From contig NC_089981.1 in NCBI RefSeq assembly GCF_036417845.1, positions 21,410,001 through 21,474,000 on the forward strand: DNA of 64,000 nt, given 5' to 3'. The translations under genes and the position numbers were made by a program. Shown piece after piece: positions 12,801 through 22,700 of the stretch. The notes beneath the pieces are model-generated. The model ran no database searches, had not been told where the DNA came from, and saw only the letters and a program-made list of their open reading frames with translations. The stretch comes from Apteryx mantelli. Its lineage: Eukaryota; Chordata; Aves; Apterygiformes; Apterygidae. Each line of letters starts with the position of its first letter. Position 1 is the first letter of the stretch.

Positions 12801-15800
12801 AGGTGGGCCCTTGCACAAGGGCATGCCCTTCAGCAGCTGCCCACACTTGTTTCGTGACAGCTTTGGGCTTTTACTGTGGGTGCTCACACATGGCTTCAGT
12901 CTCCTCTCCACGTCCCCCCCGCAGTTGTTTCTCCCCCATTTTGCTCTCTAGCATGCAGCTTTTCTGCACATCTGTTCTGAGCTCCCGGGCTTTGTTGCGT
13001 GCCGCCAGTCTTGGGAGTATGGTCATGGTGTGTGGCCATCGCTGTGTGCACATGTTGTATGCAGGCATGTTTTAATTTTGAAATGAAGCCTTTTAAAACT
13101 GCTTCCTGACAGGGGAGAGAATTATTGCCGTCAGTCCTTCACACTTGGATCCTATAACTCAATGTCAATGTGTGAATCTGGCTGGAGTCTTTAAGAGAGC
13201 AGCATGAAACCACTTCAACAGCTTATGGCTCTTGCTCCCCTGTGTTTTCTCTCTTAGCTCCATCTCCATTTCTCCTTCCACCTCTTGCTCTGTGTGCACA
13301 TCTCTCCTCCGTGTACTGTGCTCTTGCCCTGCCGTTGCAGCTACCCATGTCATCCTGCTGCTTTGCTGCGGCGGTTTCCTTTGATAAACTTGCCAAGTGC
13401 TCTTGCTGGTGAAGGTGCCGTACAAAAAGTGAATGAAGAGTAAACAAACCGAGATAGGAAAACTAACTGCCAAATCAGAGAAACTTTGAAGTAGTGTGTT
13501 ACTGGACATTTGTCAAGGGTCATGAGAAGTTTAGCAACACGCGGGAATCACCATTCGGGTTCAGATGTACAATCCATCTAGTCCAGTGACATCTTTTGAA
13601 ATGGCAATTGCTGGCTGCTCCAGGGAGGGAGCAAAACCTGGCGGAGGCCATTAAAGGATTACATGACTCCCGTGGAAATCTGTCTGTCCCTGGCTGTTTA
13701 CGTCTCTAGCTAATGCCTCGCACCATGTGCGTCTGCACCAACTCTGCAGTACTGGTTTGTCTGTTCACTCCTGTTAGCGCAGCTCTAGATTTCTGGGTGA
13801 CCCACTTCTCTCTGCTGCCAGCAGAGCTCTCAGGCTCAGCATTACAGCATGGCCAAGGGTACGAACCACAGGGACTTCAGCTTCGTGCCCTTTCTCCCTG
13901 CTGGCTTATGACATCTGCAGATTATTTGCAGGGAGGCGACTGGCTGGGAAATGACCTGTCCACTGTGGATTTCACCAGTAATGGCTTTGCTCCTGTCCCC
14001 TCAGCACAGCTTTCAAAGATGTCCCAGTCTGTAGGAAGTCTCGCAGCTAGCTGCTGCCAAGGTATGAGGTATGTTTAATACCCCTGGGCATTCAGCGGTA
14101 CATCTGCACTGTAATATAGGCAGACCCGAACTATCTCCGAACAGGGCAACTCGGAACCAGTCGAGCCGCAGTAAGAATTAGGCATAATAGGCTGCTCATC
14201 ATGTCATCTCCATCAGAGCTAGCCCTGCTCTCCCCACACCACGTGCTATCCCTCAGCTCTCCTCGGAGAGGCAGCCCGTTCCCTGCAGTGCCATGCATTT
14301 ACCCCAGGCCGCAGTCTCTGTGCCGTATCTGCTGCAGGTCCATGCATCCAAGTGGATTTGCGCAGGAAAAGCCTGTGTCAATGGAAGGGAGACACAGAGC
14401 CAGAGGCACCATCTGGTGCCTCAGGGAAATTAAATCACCTCTATGTAAATACTGCAGATCCCAGGAATAAAATGTCCAAGAAATTATTAGGGCACCCCTT
14501 TGAAAGCCAAAACATCTCAGGAGCTCCAGGCTTTCTGGCTGCTGGTGACTCATGTAATTGGCTATCGTGGTCTTATTCGTGTTGCTGAAAGGCCAACATC
14601 TCTGCTGGCTGCACTCTGAGAGGACCTGGTGAATGAGTTTAGAGAGCTACTAATCCACTCTGCTTTCTTTGGAAGGGTAAAAGAGGGAGACCTCTGAAGA
14701 GGCCAGCATGGAGGGAGCCTCCCATCACACACCTCGCCTGTGGTCAAGGCACCGTTCTCCATGTCTACTAATTGAACTAGCACACCACAGAGATAACTCA
14801 GGCATGAGCCAGCCCCATCCCACCTCCAGCTTCAGAGTGCTCTTCTCCACCTCGGTGTCCCGCAGGGAGCAGACAAACTTGTCCCCAAAGGCTGGCCTGC
14901 TGCAGTTCTTCACCACCTGGCTTTGCCACTCATGGACCATGCACTGGAGCCCAGGGATGTGGGACGGGACCTGCCTCAGCAGTCGGATACAGACAGAAGA
15001 CTTGGCGCGGCCTTGGCTAGGCAGATCCCTGGCCTCCAGGCCTGTCAAAAGCAGCTCACGTTGCTCTCTGCAGTAGAGGAGAGAAGACTTCAGTTTGCCC
15101 CGGGAGCTGTGCAGGAAATCCAAATCACTGTTCGCACCGTTCAGGTTCTCCGTCCTGGTGGGGGAGAAGGGAAGGCAGGCACTTGGCTTGTCCAGCTCAG
15201 CTCGTAACTTCTGGATCTAAGGCAAACAAGGACAGGAGGAAGAGAGAGAGAGGGTCTTTTACAGTCCAGTAGGCTTGAACGTCCCTTCCTTTCCTCCTAC
15301 AGGACAAACAGATGAAGGTGCATTTATGCCAGGGGGATATAGCGCAGGTGTCTAATATTTGTTCAGACTATTGTGAGGAAGGAGGTGGAAGGAGCCTCAG
15401 CAGGGCTCCCCCTGCCTCACTTAGGAGCTGCATTTAATCTCCTGCTCTTGCCCTTGGTCCCTGCCTGAGTTGCGCTGCAGCCAGGCCCACGTCTGGCCAT
15501 GTTCCCATTGATCCAGATCCTGACCCACGGACTCGGCTTCCTGGCTCGACTTCGGACCTGCCTCCTCGCTCTGGACTTGCGTGGCGGTCTGCACCGCCGG
15601 CTGGCCCTGGTTACTGCTACCTGACCCACTCTGCCTGTCTTGCTCAGGCACTGGGGGTCTGCACCCTCATCAGTGAGGGCACAGCCCTGCCTGCCTGCCC
15701 ATCACCCGCGGCTCCCGGCCTGCTGCCCTTGCGGAGCCGCCTGCCCTCGCTGCTCCCATACGCAGATAACAACCCTCTGCAAGCACCCGGTGTTTGACAA

Positions 15801-18690
15801 GGTGGTGAGGCTAGTGGTGTGTGTTACTGGGGTCAGACCTTCACCTGACATAAATCAAGGCATCTCTGCTAACTTGAAAATGGTTTTGCTCTTATTTTCT
15901 CTGAAAATGAGCACACTGGACTCTGACAGCCATGCTGCAACAGCGAGAGCAAGCACACCAAAGCAGCCGCTTTCATGCTCCTGGTCATGCACGACGACCT
16001 CTCTTTTAGCTTTTTTCTCCTCTCACCATGCTTTTCTTTCTGGTGTTGGCTCTTCTTTTAATCAGTCAGAGATGAGCAGCTGCAACCCTTTAATAGCCAT
16101 TTGTACTCAGCAGCTGCTGGTGGTATTTTAGTGCTGATTCCTCTCTCCTGTTGCTGAGTAGGTTCTTGCACCTCCTGCTGTGGGTCTGTGTGGAGGAGCT
16201 GTTTGTGCTTTGCTGTTGCTCTGTTTCTGGCTCTTGCAGTGAGGCCTGGCCAGCTGCAGGAAGCTCACCAGGAACTTGAGGAATTCATTTTACTGGAAAC
16301 CACATCCACTCTGGTAAGTGGAGAAGCAGTCTGGAAGTAGAGAAGAAACTGGACCTCTCCAGCCATGGAGGAGGGAGAAGGGATGGAAAAGCTAGGTGCA
16401 AACCACTGCTGCTCCTTAGGTAAGGATTTAAGAGCTAGATAGAGGAAGAGCAAGTAGAAATCAAACTTCTGATCAAACTGGAGAAAGCTTCTTTTTTTTT
16501 TCCCCCCAACAGTTTTCCCTCTGCCAGTTTTCCTGCACTGCCAATTTTTTTACTTCCCTTAGCAGCAGATTTCCATAAGCTCTGTAGTAGTCCCAAATTT
16601 ACCCAAAAATAGGTGTGGAGGGGCTTCCTCTACCACATAATGTGATGTTTGACTGCTGTGGTTTGCTTGCAGCCTGAACAGCTGCAGCATCTGCTAGCAG
16701 CCCTATTTATGAGAGGTCTAAACCTGAATTTGTCATCCAAAATTTATGTAGGGTACTTCTAGTATGCTCTGGGAGGCGGAGGTACGCTGGAGTGTATTAC
16801 CTGAGCGAGCTTGTGCTGTGGGTAGGCCACAATAAATGTAAAACCAATGCAACGGGGCTGGCTGGTGACCTGATGTGTTGGTGTTTTTGTATCTTTGTGA
16901 CTGTCTAGTCCTGCTGGGGAAATGAGGCTGAGTGGATGTGTGGTCCTGGTGCACGTGGACTGTAATGAGGAGACCCTGTGCAAGTGGAAGAGCTTTTGCT
17001 TCTTCCTCTGCCCTTTTGGGTGCTGTTTCCTTGCCACAAGGACTCCTTGGGTTTTGTGTCTTGTTTTTTAACTGGTAAGAAGCTGTCAGTCAGTTCATCT
17101 CCTGATCCCACAGGGTTTCTGAAAATGAGGATGACTTGTGACTTTGCCCGAGTGCCAGTGTACTTGCCTTGATACCTGCGTTGTTCCGCTTGGTGATGTC
17201 AAGGAGAAAAGGTGGCGTTTTCTCTCCCCAGGTGCCCTTCTCTGCCTTTGCCCTAACACAGCCTTCACTGTGGTGTTTCTTCTCTGTGGGAATAAAGAAA
17301 AGCTGAATAAGCGCTCTAGCTTGGCGAGGATGAAGTCTGGAGGCTGAAAGTCTTGCAATGAGATTTTTCTTTGTTAGTTTTGAAAAGCCTTTGGAGAGTT
17401 GAGTTTAAAAAAAATCCTGAGGCTCCTGTCTCTGGAAAGCAGAGCCTTTAGATGGGGCACCCCAAAAACCAGAGTGGTGGGTGGACTTTCCTCCGTGGAA
17501 ACCTGGGGCATGGGTAGGAGGACAGTGGACCCTAAGGCCTCACTCTGCCTCTCTTCCTGCAGGGGTGGTGGTGTAACCAGCACGGCTTTGCTAGTGGGAT
17601 CTGCTGCAGTGTTAATGCTGCCATAGCGTGGGTGTGACGCCAACTGCCTGGTGTCTTCTGCTGGCGCAGAATCCCTTGCGGACGGCCTTGCAGTGTGCTT
17701 ACAATAAGAACGTAGCTCCGAGCAGTCTAGCAAGCTGTGCTCAGATGGCACTTAGGCCTGCTGCTTCCGGGCAAGGGAAATGGGGTCAGCCGCCTTCAGT
17801 AACACAGTCTGTGCACTTACACAGCTGAGAAGGGAGGAGGAAGCAGAAGCAGTGGGAGAGAGGTGTGTGTTGTGGGGTTTTTTTTAGTTTTGTCTCTTTT
17901 TTTTTTTTTCTCCCCCCCCCCTTTAGCAAAAAGCATCTGAGCAGAGTAGGATTACTGAGGCCAGGTAGCAGGAGGCCGGGGAAAGTTGGAACCTGATAGT
18001 GAGGAAGCATCAGTGAGCCCAGAATCACTTGGGGCATTAGATAAGCGATGGGCTTGAGAGGAGGGAGGAAACCATGCTGACACTTCTAGACTGGTGAAGA
18101 GGCAGCTGCCTGGAGTGTTGTCCCTGGCAAAGCGAGGGTGCAACAACTGTACATGCATAGTGTGCCTGTAGGCTCCCGTAAGGGGAAGAAACAAGGCCCA
18201 AAGTACAGGAAACAACCAGGAGAGGTTCGCCTGCCCCAGCTTCCCACCTCTTGTCTTGCACACATGGCCAACTTAATTTTGGCAGGAGGAAACTGCTCCC
18301 TTACTGGCCTCAGCTCAGGGCACCTTGGACCTGCAGCTTGCCAGAGTGTGACTGTGACCACAATGCCTATGCTTGGAAGCATAAAGGCCGAGGACATTGG
18401 TATTAGTGCAGTTGTACTCTGCCCTTGTGTTTCCTCCAGGGTGGGAGTCCCTTGCTGAAAGCAAAGGGTGGTGGAAACGCAGGCTCCTGGGGGTTGCTGG
18501 ATGTTGTTGCCCAATACTTACTTTTTCCAGTTCTGTTGTGTTTCTGGAGCTGACGCATCTGGCAGGCTAGGATTGTCAGAGCCACCAGGAGCAAGAGGAT
18601 GGCTAATGCCAAGATCCCATACTTGCAGGCATTGGCAAAGGACAGCCATAAGTTGTACAAGTCTGTCACGGTGGAGTTCTTCTGTATCAT
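9521..18690 (-). CDS. Divergent synaptotagmin-family gene (whole coding span)
   Basis: This is a membrane protein of the synaptotagmin type, in which two C2 domains act in vesicle trafficking. The coding exons, in transcript order, are 18,690-18,522, 15,650-15,421 (uncertain), 15,216-14,824, 12,347-12,225, 11,796-11,685 and 9,822-9,521. The order is a short lumenal N-terminus with an NST glycosylation sequon, a transmembrane segment at about residues 25-43, a hydrophilic linker, C2A (about 173-295) and C2B (about 307-442) ending in WHPL, the family's WHxL motif. The four C2 exons total 930 bp and join in frame without a stop. The usual aspartates of the calcium-binding loops are mostly missing in both C2 domains, so calcium-independent membrane or protein binding is likely. 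The Ca2+-independent SYT8 and non-mammalian SYT paralogues are candidates for its identity, but I cannot assign an orthologue. The linker exon ends with an in-frame TAA (see its entry), so whether the full protein is made is open. Confidence 0.85.
9823..11684 (-). other. Synaptotagmin intron with CR1 insertion
   Basis: This is the last intron, bounded by a GTAAGG donor at the 11,685 side and a CACAG acceptor at 9,823. Apart from the CR1 3' fragment at about 11,195-11,390, no recognisable feature was found. Confidence 0.75.
11195..11390 (+). repeat. CR1 LINE 3'-end fragment
   Basis: The segments GGAGGTGGTTCTTCACAG, GAAACTCCCTGCCACAGGGT, GCTGTGGATGCTAAATGTTT, ACAGGGATTCAAGGGGAGAC and AGAAATCCATTGGGAATTTC follow, in order, the end of ORF2 and 3' region of sauropsid CR1 elements. 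The 5' part of the element is absent, as usual for CR1. It is inserted antisense in the last intron of the synaptotagmin gene. The good match suggests a middle-aged rather than very ancient copy. Confidence 0.8.
11685..11796 (-). CDS. Synaptotagmin coding exon (start of C2B)
   Basis: The exon runs from acceptor CTTTCGCAG to donor AATAAGA|GTAAGG and is 112 bp long. It encodes DVVGEVLVSLKCLPISQRIE followed by VGLLKAKTAPPCSTANK, which is the first two beta strands and loop 1 of a C2B domain (family pattern G-E-L--SL-Y-P----L-V-V--A--L). Loop 1 contains no aspartate where Ca2+-binding synaptotagmins have two. It starts in phase 0 and ends after one base of a codon, fitting both neighbours exactly. 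Confidence 0.88.
12225..12347 (-). CDS. Synaptotagmin coding exon (end of C2A)
   Basis: This 41-codon exon runs from acceptor CTTCCACAG to donor GCA|GTGACT, phase 0 at both ends. It encodes VQRFDKYSRNAVLGEVRVAL and continues RDLKASQSLLLCEDLQKSTKA. The first part aligns with the V-DFDRFS-HD-IGE motif that closes C2A in synaptotagmins. One loop-3 aspartate (in RFDKYS) remains, while the flanking ones are replaced by Gln and Ala. Confidence 0.88.
12348..14823 (-). other. Synaptotagmin intron within C2A
   Basis: This intron splits C2A in phase 0 between STLKLE and VQRFDK. A diverged repeat fragment is suspected at about 13,535-13,700, and nothing else is recognised. Confidence 0.7.
13535..13700. 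repeat. Possible old interspersed repeat fragment
   Basis: The motif AATCCATCTAGTCCAGTGAC resembles a phrase (ccatctagtccagtatcctg) that is common in dispersed repeats of reptiles and birds, and the following 100 bases share its general composition. The family cannot be named with confidence and the limits are approximate. Confidence 0.35.
14824..15216 (-). CDS. Synaptotagmin coding exon (linker end and most of C2A)
   Basis: A 393-bp (131-codon) exon runs from acceptor TTGCCTTAG to donor CTGGAG|GTGGGA, phase 0 at both ends. It begins IQKLRAELDKPSACLPFSPT, a hydrophilic linker end, and then gives GKLKSSLLYCREQRELLLTG and LEARDLP, the start of C2A. It continues with VHEWQSQVVKNCSRPAFGDK and ends TLKLE. 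Loop 1 reads RDLPSQGRAKSSVCI, without the SDPYV aspartates of calcium-binding paralogues. The whole exon is open and is the strongest coding signal of this gene after the last exon. Confidence 0.9.
15217..15420 (-). other. Short synaptotagmin intron
   Basis: About 200 bp lie between the proposed linker exon and the main C2A exon, bounded by GTGAGG and CCTTAG. A GA-rich run (GAGAGAGAGAGAGG) lies near 15,241-15,254. Confidence 0.55.
15421..15650 (-). CDS. Probable synaptotagmin linker exon ending in an in-frame TAA
   Basis: The candidate is bounded by a good acceptor (GACCCCCAG) and a good donor (TAA|GTGAGG). Its 230-bp length is exactly what is needed to join the phase-1 end of the transmembrane exon to the phase-0 start of the C2A exon. 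The frame reads PEQDRQSGSGSSNQGQPAVQ and onward as a Gln/Ser/Glu-rich low-complexity linker, which is normal between the membrane segment and C2A. The last codon, 15,423-15,421, is TAA, which would end translation at about codon 133 before either C2 domain. An internal GTGGGT donor-like site after ...QEAES is also in phase and would bypass it. Other readings are a lineage-specific nonsense change, a sequence error, or a wrong exon choice by me. Confidence 0.5.
15651..18521 (-). other. First coding intron of the synaptotagmin gene
   Basis: This is intronic DNA between the transmembrane exon (donor GTAAGT) and the proposed linker exon. A polypyrimidine/poly-T and poly-C tract lies at about 17,876-17,925. 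No exon-like segment related to synaptotagmins or other families was recognised. Confidence 0.6.
18522..18690 (-). CDS. Synaptotagmin N-terminal transmembrane exon
   Basis: The exon spans 18,522-18,701 from acceptor CTCTTACAG to donor AAA|GTAAGT. The first ATG at 18,690-18,688 was chosen as start because it directly precedes a short lumenal segment with an N-S-T sequon (residues 5-7). A hydrophobic helix follows, containing YGILALAILLLLVALTILAC (about 24-43), with Cys22 and Cys43 at its borders and then a basic stretch, QLQKHNRTGK. That is the usual synaptotagmin layout: short glycosylated lumenal tail, one membrane span, juxtamembrane cysteine and basic residues. The eleven bases upstream of the ATG stay open, so a further coding exon cannot be excluded, but an upstream untranslated exon is simpler. 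The exon ends after one base of codon 57. Confidence 0.75.
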
Positions 18691-19279
18691 AGCTTCTTCC
18701 CCTGTAAGAGACAGGAGGAAGGGATCAGCATTGCTAGTATTGCCTTGCTGCATTGGCAAGGGACAGGTCTATATTGCAGGCATATACAAACTGAAAATGT
18801 GACCTAAAAGTGCAAAATTAGTCATGTTGCCTTCCTGGGGACTTGTGAGGTTTTTATTTACATGCGCTTGCGTTCACAGGGTCAGTACCGCATTATCACA
18901 GATTCCTGTCTGTGTGGCAATGATAAGAACAGAGTCAATCTGCTGGGTTTCGTTGCTTTTGTCCAGAACAACTCACAAAGCAGCTAGCAGCTTATGGTTC
19001 TTTAAGATGAAAGACCACAGGAAATGTGATGGACCTGTGATTTCCCAGCAAGCTGCTTTTTTTCTTTCCGCCTGCTTCACTGACCTCTGCGTTGCACTGC
19101 TTTGCAAGTGCTGCCTCCTACAGTCACTTGCACTTGTGCTTGTTGCCTTCTGGCAGTGCCTGACAGCAGATGCTCTGGAAAAGTGCAAGACTGGAGTAAC
19201 CACCCAGCAATTCCTTTCCCCAGATGTTCCTCAGCCTCCTGTGGTATGCGGTGAGGGCCTTCCTTGCTTTTAATAAGCC

Positions 19280-19700
19280 AGAGTGGGTTTTTTTCCTTTG
19301 TTTGTTTAATTTCCATTAATGTGTTCAATTGCCTTCTCAAGCTGCGTCAAATTCTAGCTTCCGCAGCGCCCTATGGCAAGGAGTTTCACAGCTTAACAGT
19401 AAAAACTACCTCCTTTAATTCAGCTGAGTTCTCCCATGCTGGTTTAACTTGTTCTCTAGATCTTGAACTGGAGAAACAAAAAACCCAAACAAAAAAAAGC
19501 CCCCAAAAGCAGCCAATCATTCTCTGTGTGCACCTTCCCTAGGCACTCCTGATGTTCACAGACCTCTCTCGTATCCATCAGCCCTTTCCCAGGGTGAGGA
19601 GTCCTAGCTCATTTGTTTTTTTCCTTTGGCAGAAGCTGTGCCAGACCTCTGATCAACCTCGTTCCGTTTCCCTGAGCCTTATACTGCTCTTCTAAGCAAC
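19280..19700 (-). repeat. Old CR1/L3-type LINE remnant, reverse orientation
   Basis: Read on the plus strand, segments such as CCTATGGCAAGGAGTTTCAC followed by AGCTTAAC, TGTTCACAGACCTCTCTCGT and CCCTTTCCCAGGGTGAGGAG match in order the reverse complement of the CR1/L3 ORF2 end (consensus phrases tggcaaggagttccacag, atagacctctatcatatc, cttttccaagctgaagag). An A-rich insertion interrupts it near 19,475-19,500. The divergence suggests an ancient copy. Confidence 0.65.
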
Positions 19701-22700
19701 CACAGTATTGTACTATGAAGGGTCAGGTCTCTCTGGTTCACTGGATTTGGTTTGTCAGGTTTGATTCCCAAGAGGAAAACCTCTTTGTGAAATTATGGGA
19801 TCAGCCCCCAGCTGGCCAGGGTGCCGTGACAACTTTGGCAGCTGGGAGGTCGCTAGCCTGTTTGTCTTGCTTGCGGTGCTGATGGGAAACGTGCAGGCCA
19901 GTAGTTGTGCAACTGTTGGCTCAGCAGGCAGCTGCATCAGACAAAAAGATTTTGGTTTTTGGTGTCTTCCTTCCCATAGCATCAGCTGCGCCTGCAGTAA
20001 GTCGCTGCTTAGATTTGCAGAGCTGTCCAGGCAGCAAAAGGCCTGGGGAGCCGTGACCATGGCACGGCATGAAATGAGGACTGGAGGAAAGGATGCTTCC
20101 AGTCTTCATTAGACTAAGATCCCGGGAGAGGATCCCCTCTCCTGTTTTTTGGGAGAGGACGGAAACCAGCCCAGAGAGCTGGAAAGGAGAAGGGACAAGG
20201 TGCTCGCGTAGGAGCACTCCTTGCCCTCACCCCTTTAGACCCTTTCACAATAGAGCCCTGGTAGGGAATGGTAGCTGGTTCCTTTTTGATTGCTTAAGAT
20301 GAGATTAAGACACTAATCTTCCCAGGGGAGCAAACACTTTACCCACCTCTAGCAAACAAGAGTGCCCATGAAACAGTGCCTGGCTTTGGGTAAGAGCTGT
20401 TTCAAGAAATTGCTGCTGGCTTCTGCAACCCAAAGCAAGTTTTAAAGCAGGAACTGGTTTATGCAAACTTCCTGGACAAAAGCTCTGAGTATACATGATC
20501 CTTTCACCTCGGAACAACTTGTCTGTACCAGGTGTTTTCTTCTGTGATTTCTTAGCACTGACTGTATTAACTGCAGCCTTGGTGCAGGATCTCAGGCTGC
20601 TGGGGACACTGGTTAACGTATCACCAGCAATCGCTGCTGGAGATGAAGCAATAACAGTGAAAGGGAGGTGACTGGCAGAAATATCCTTGTGTGGGTGAGA
20701 CCTTGCACATTCAATCTAAAAAAAACACTTCCCGATAATTTGCTTCCTTTAATAATTAAAAAAAAAAAGCCTAAGAGGAGCCTTTAAAACTGGCCAAGAA
20801 ACTTAACTTATTACTAACCTGCAACAAGATGTTGTCTTTAGACTAACGCCAGAAAAACTCTGAGAGCTACAGACGGACTGAAGTGCGGTATCAGGACATC
20901 AAGGGGAGTTCCTCTGCAGTGTAGCTCTAAGGGAGAGCTTGTTATGAAGGTAAAAGAGCCCTTAGTAGAACAGGCAATTACATACATTATTGTGTCTGTT
21001 AGCCCTGATTCTGCAATGCAGAACCACATACCTGAAGCTTCTTCCTAGGATGGGACCTTACAATATCCGCTCCCCATCTGCTGGGGAACATGTGTAAGGA
21101 TGTCCTTGTGAATCCGAGCCTGCTTACAATACTAGGCTTAGTAGAGCCCCAAAATCTCCAGTCAAGGAATATAGCCAGACTTTACTGATTAGATAGAAGT
21201 GGCCCCAATGATTCTGTGATCATCCAGCAGATATAAGCCATCGATATGGACATCTGTCCACAGCTTCATGTGCCTGGGATCCTTGTGAGTGCACTCAGCT
21301 TGCGCAGCAACAGGGAGGTGGAAGCTTTGGATCTTTTGCCTTTAGAAAGGGGGATGATAACTGAGCAGAGAGTACCATCCCATCAGTGGGGAGAACGGTA
21401 CCTTTCTTCTGGTTCGGAATGGGCTTTCTGATGCTCCCATCAGGATGGGGGTGCTTTCGAGCTGCTGTGAGCCAAGGACACTGCAGCATTGCATACCCTC
21501 CTCTGGAAATATCCTGAAGGCAGAAGAGCCTTGCCTGCTTTCTGGCAAGGGTGTGAGCAGAGCAAGGGAAAAACAAGAGCCCAACAGTGAGGAAATGGGC
21601 TAGCACCTTCCTACACAACCTGCTGAGACTGAAGCTCCTTTCTGCGCCGGCTGGTGCATAGCTTGAGTATACACTGAACTGTGGTGTGGATTTTTTCCCC
21701 CCCCAAGAAAAGCCTCCTAAGGTTAACATCACTGTGCTTCTGTGTGGGCAGTGGACACTCATGTTTTCAAACAGACTTGTTATCTGGCTGTCCTTCATCC
21801 TAGAGGACTTACTCTTAGGAATCTGCAACTGATTTCAGCAGCAGGCTGGTCAGGAAGGCAGACGTTTAAAGAAGGGCGAGCAGTGAAGTAGAACATCTCT
21901 TTAATCATTGTGCCTGGCACAGCATTCATAGGCCTCAGTTAAAATCGGCTTCCCCGCATAGCAGGTCTGGCATAAAATGTGTTGTGGAAGACAGCCACTG
22001 CTCCAGCATTGCTAAATAAGTTAGCCGGACTGCGCTAAGGTGAGCGACTTCTCCATGGTCGCCCAAGGGGGGTGGGAAAGGCCTGACACTTGCACACAAA
22101 TCTCCCAAATCCCAGCTAGTGCCCATCATCTAAATCGGGCTGTTCCTTGTTGTCTTGTCTTGCGGATGACACCCTGCAGCAGACCCTGCGCTCCTTCCAT
22201 GTATATTTGCATCTCTGTCAGGAAAAAAATGCCGTCATCTCGCCCTTTGCTTTTCCCAAGCCCTGGTCCAGAAGCACTGCAGCCTTGTGACGGGTAACTC
22301 CGGGAAGAGGTTCGTTACTCTGCTAGACCAGAAATGACAGCACCGGCATCCTGGAGGCAGCCCAGGCTGGGGATGTTATTGTATTTCCCCATGAAACCGA
22401 GAGGATCCCGTTCCTAGTTCCTCCTGGGTGCCTAACTTGACAATGGGCAACTTAAAAATCATACCTTCAGCGACTGCTCAAAATCAGGTCCTCGGGAGCC
22501 CTCTGAGAGCGTGTGCAGGCCTCACCAGCACAGTGAGCGACTGGTTTGCTGTACTAGAAAAACAAGTTCCCACCCCACTCAGCGAGGGAGGAGCTGATGT
22601 TGACGGAGCCGGCTCGGGACAGGGCACGTGTGGGACAACACGATGGAGAGGCTGCTGCTTCGTTAGCCCTCATAAAGCTGCAGAGGGCTGGTGCCATGGG

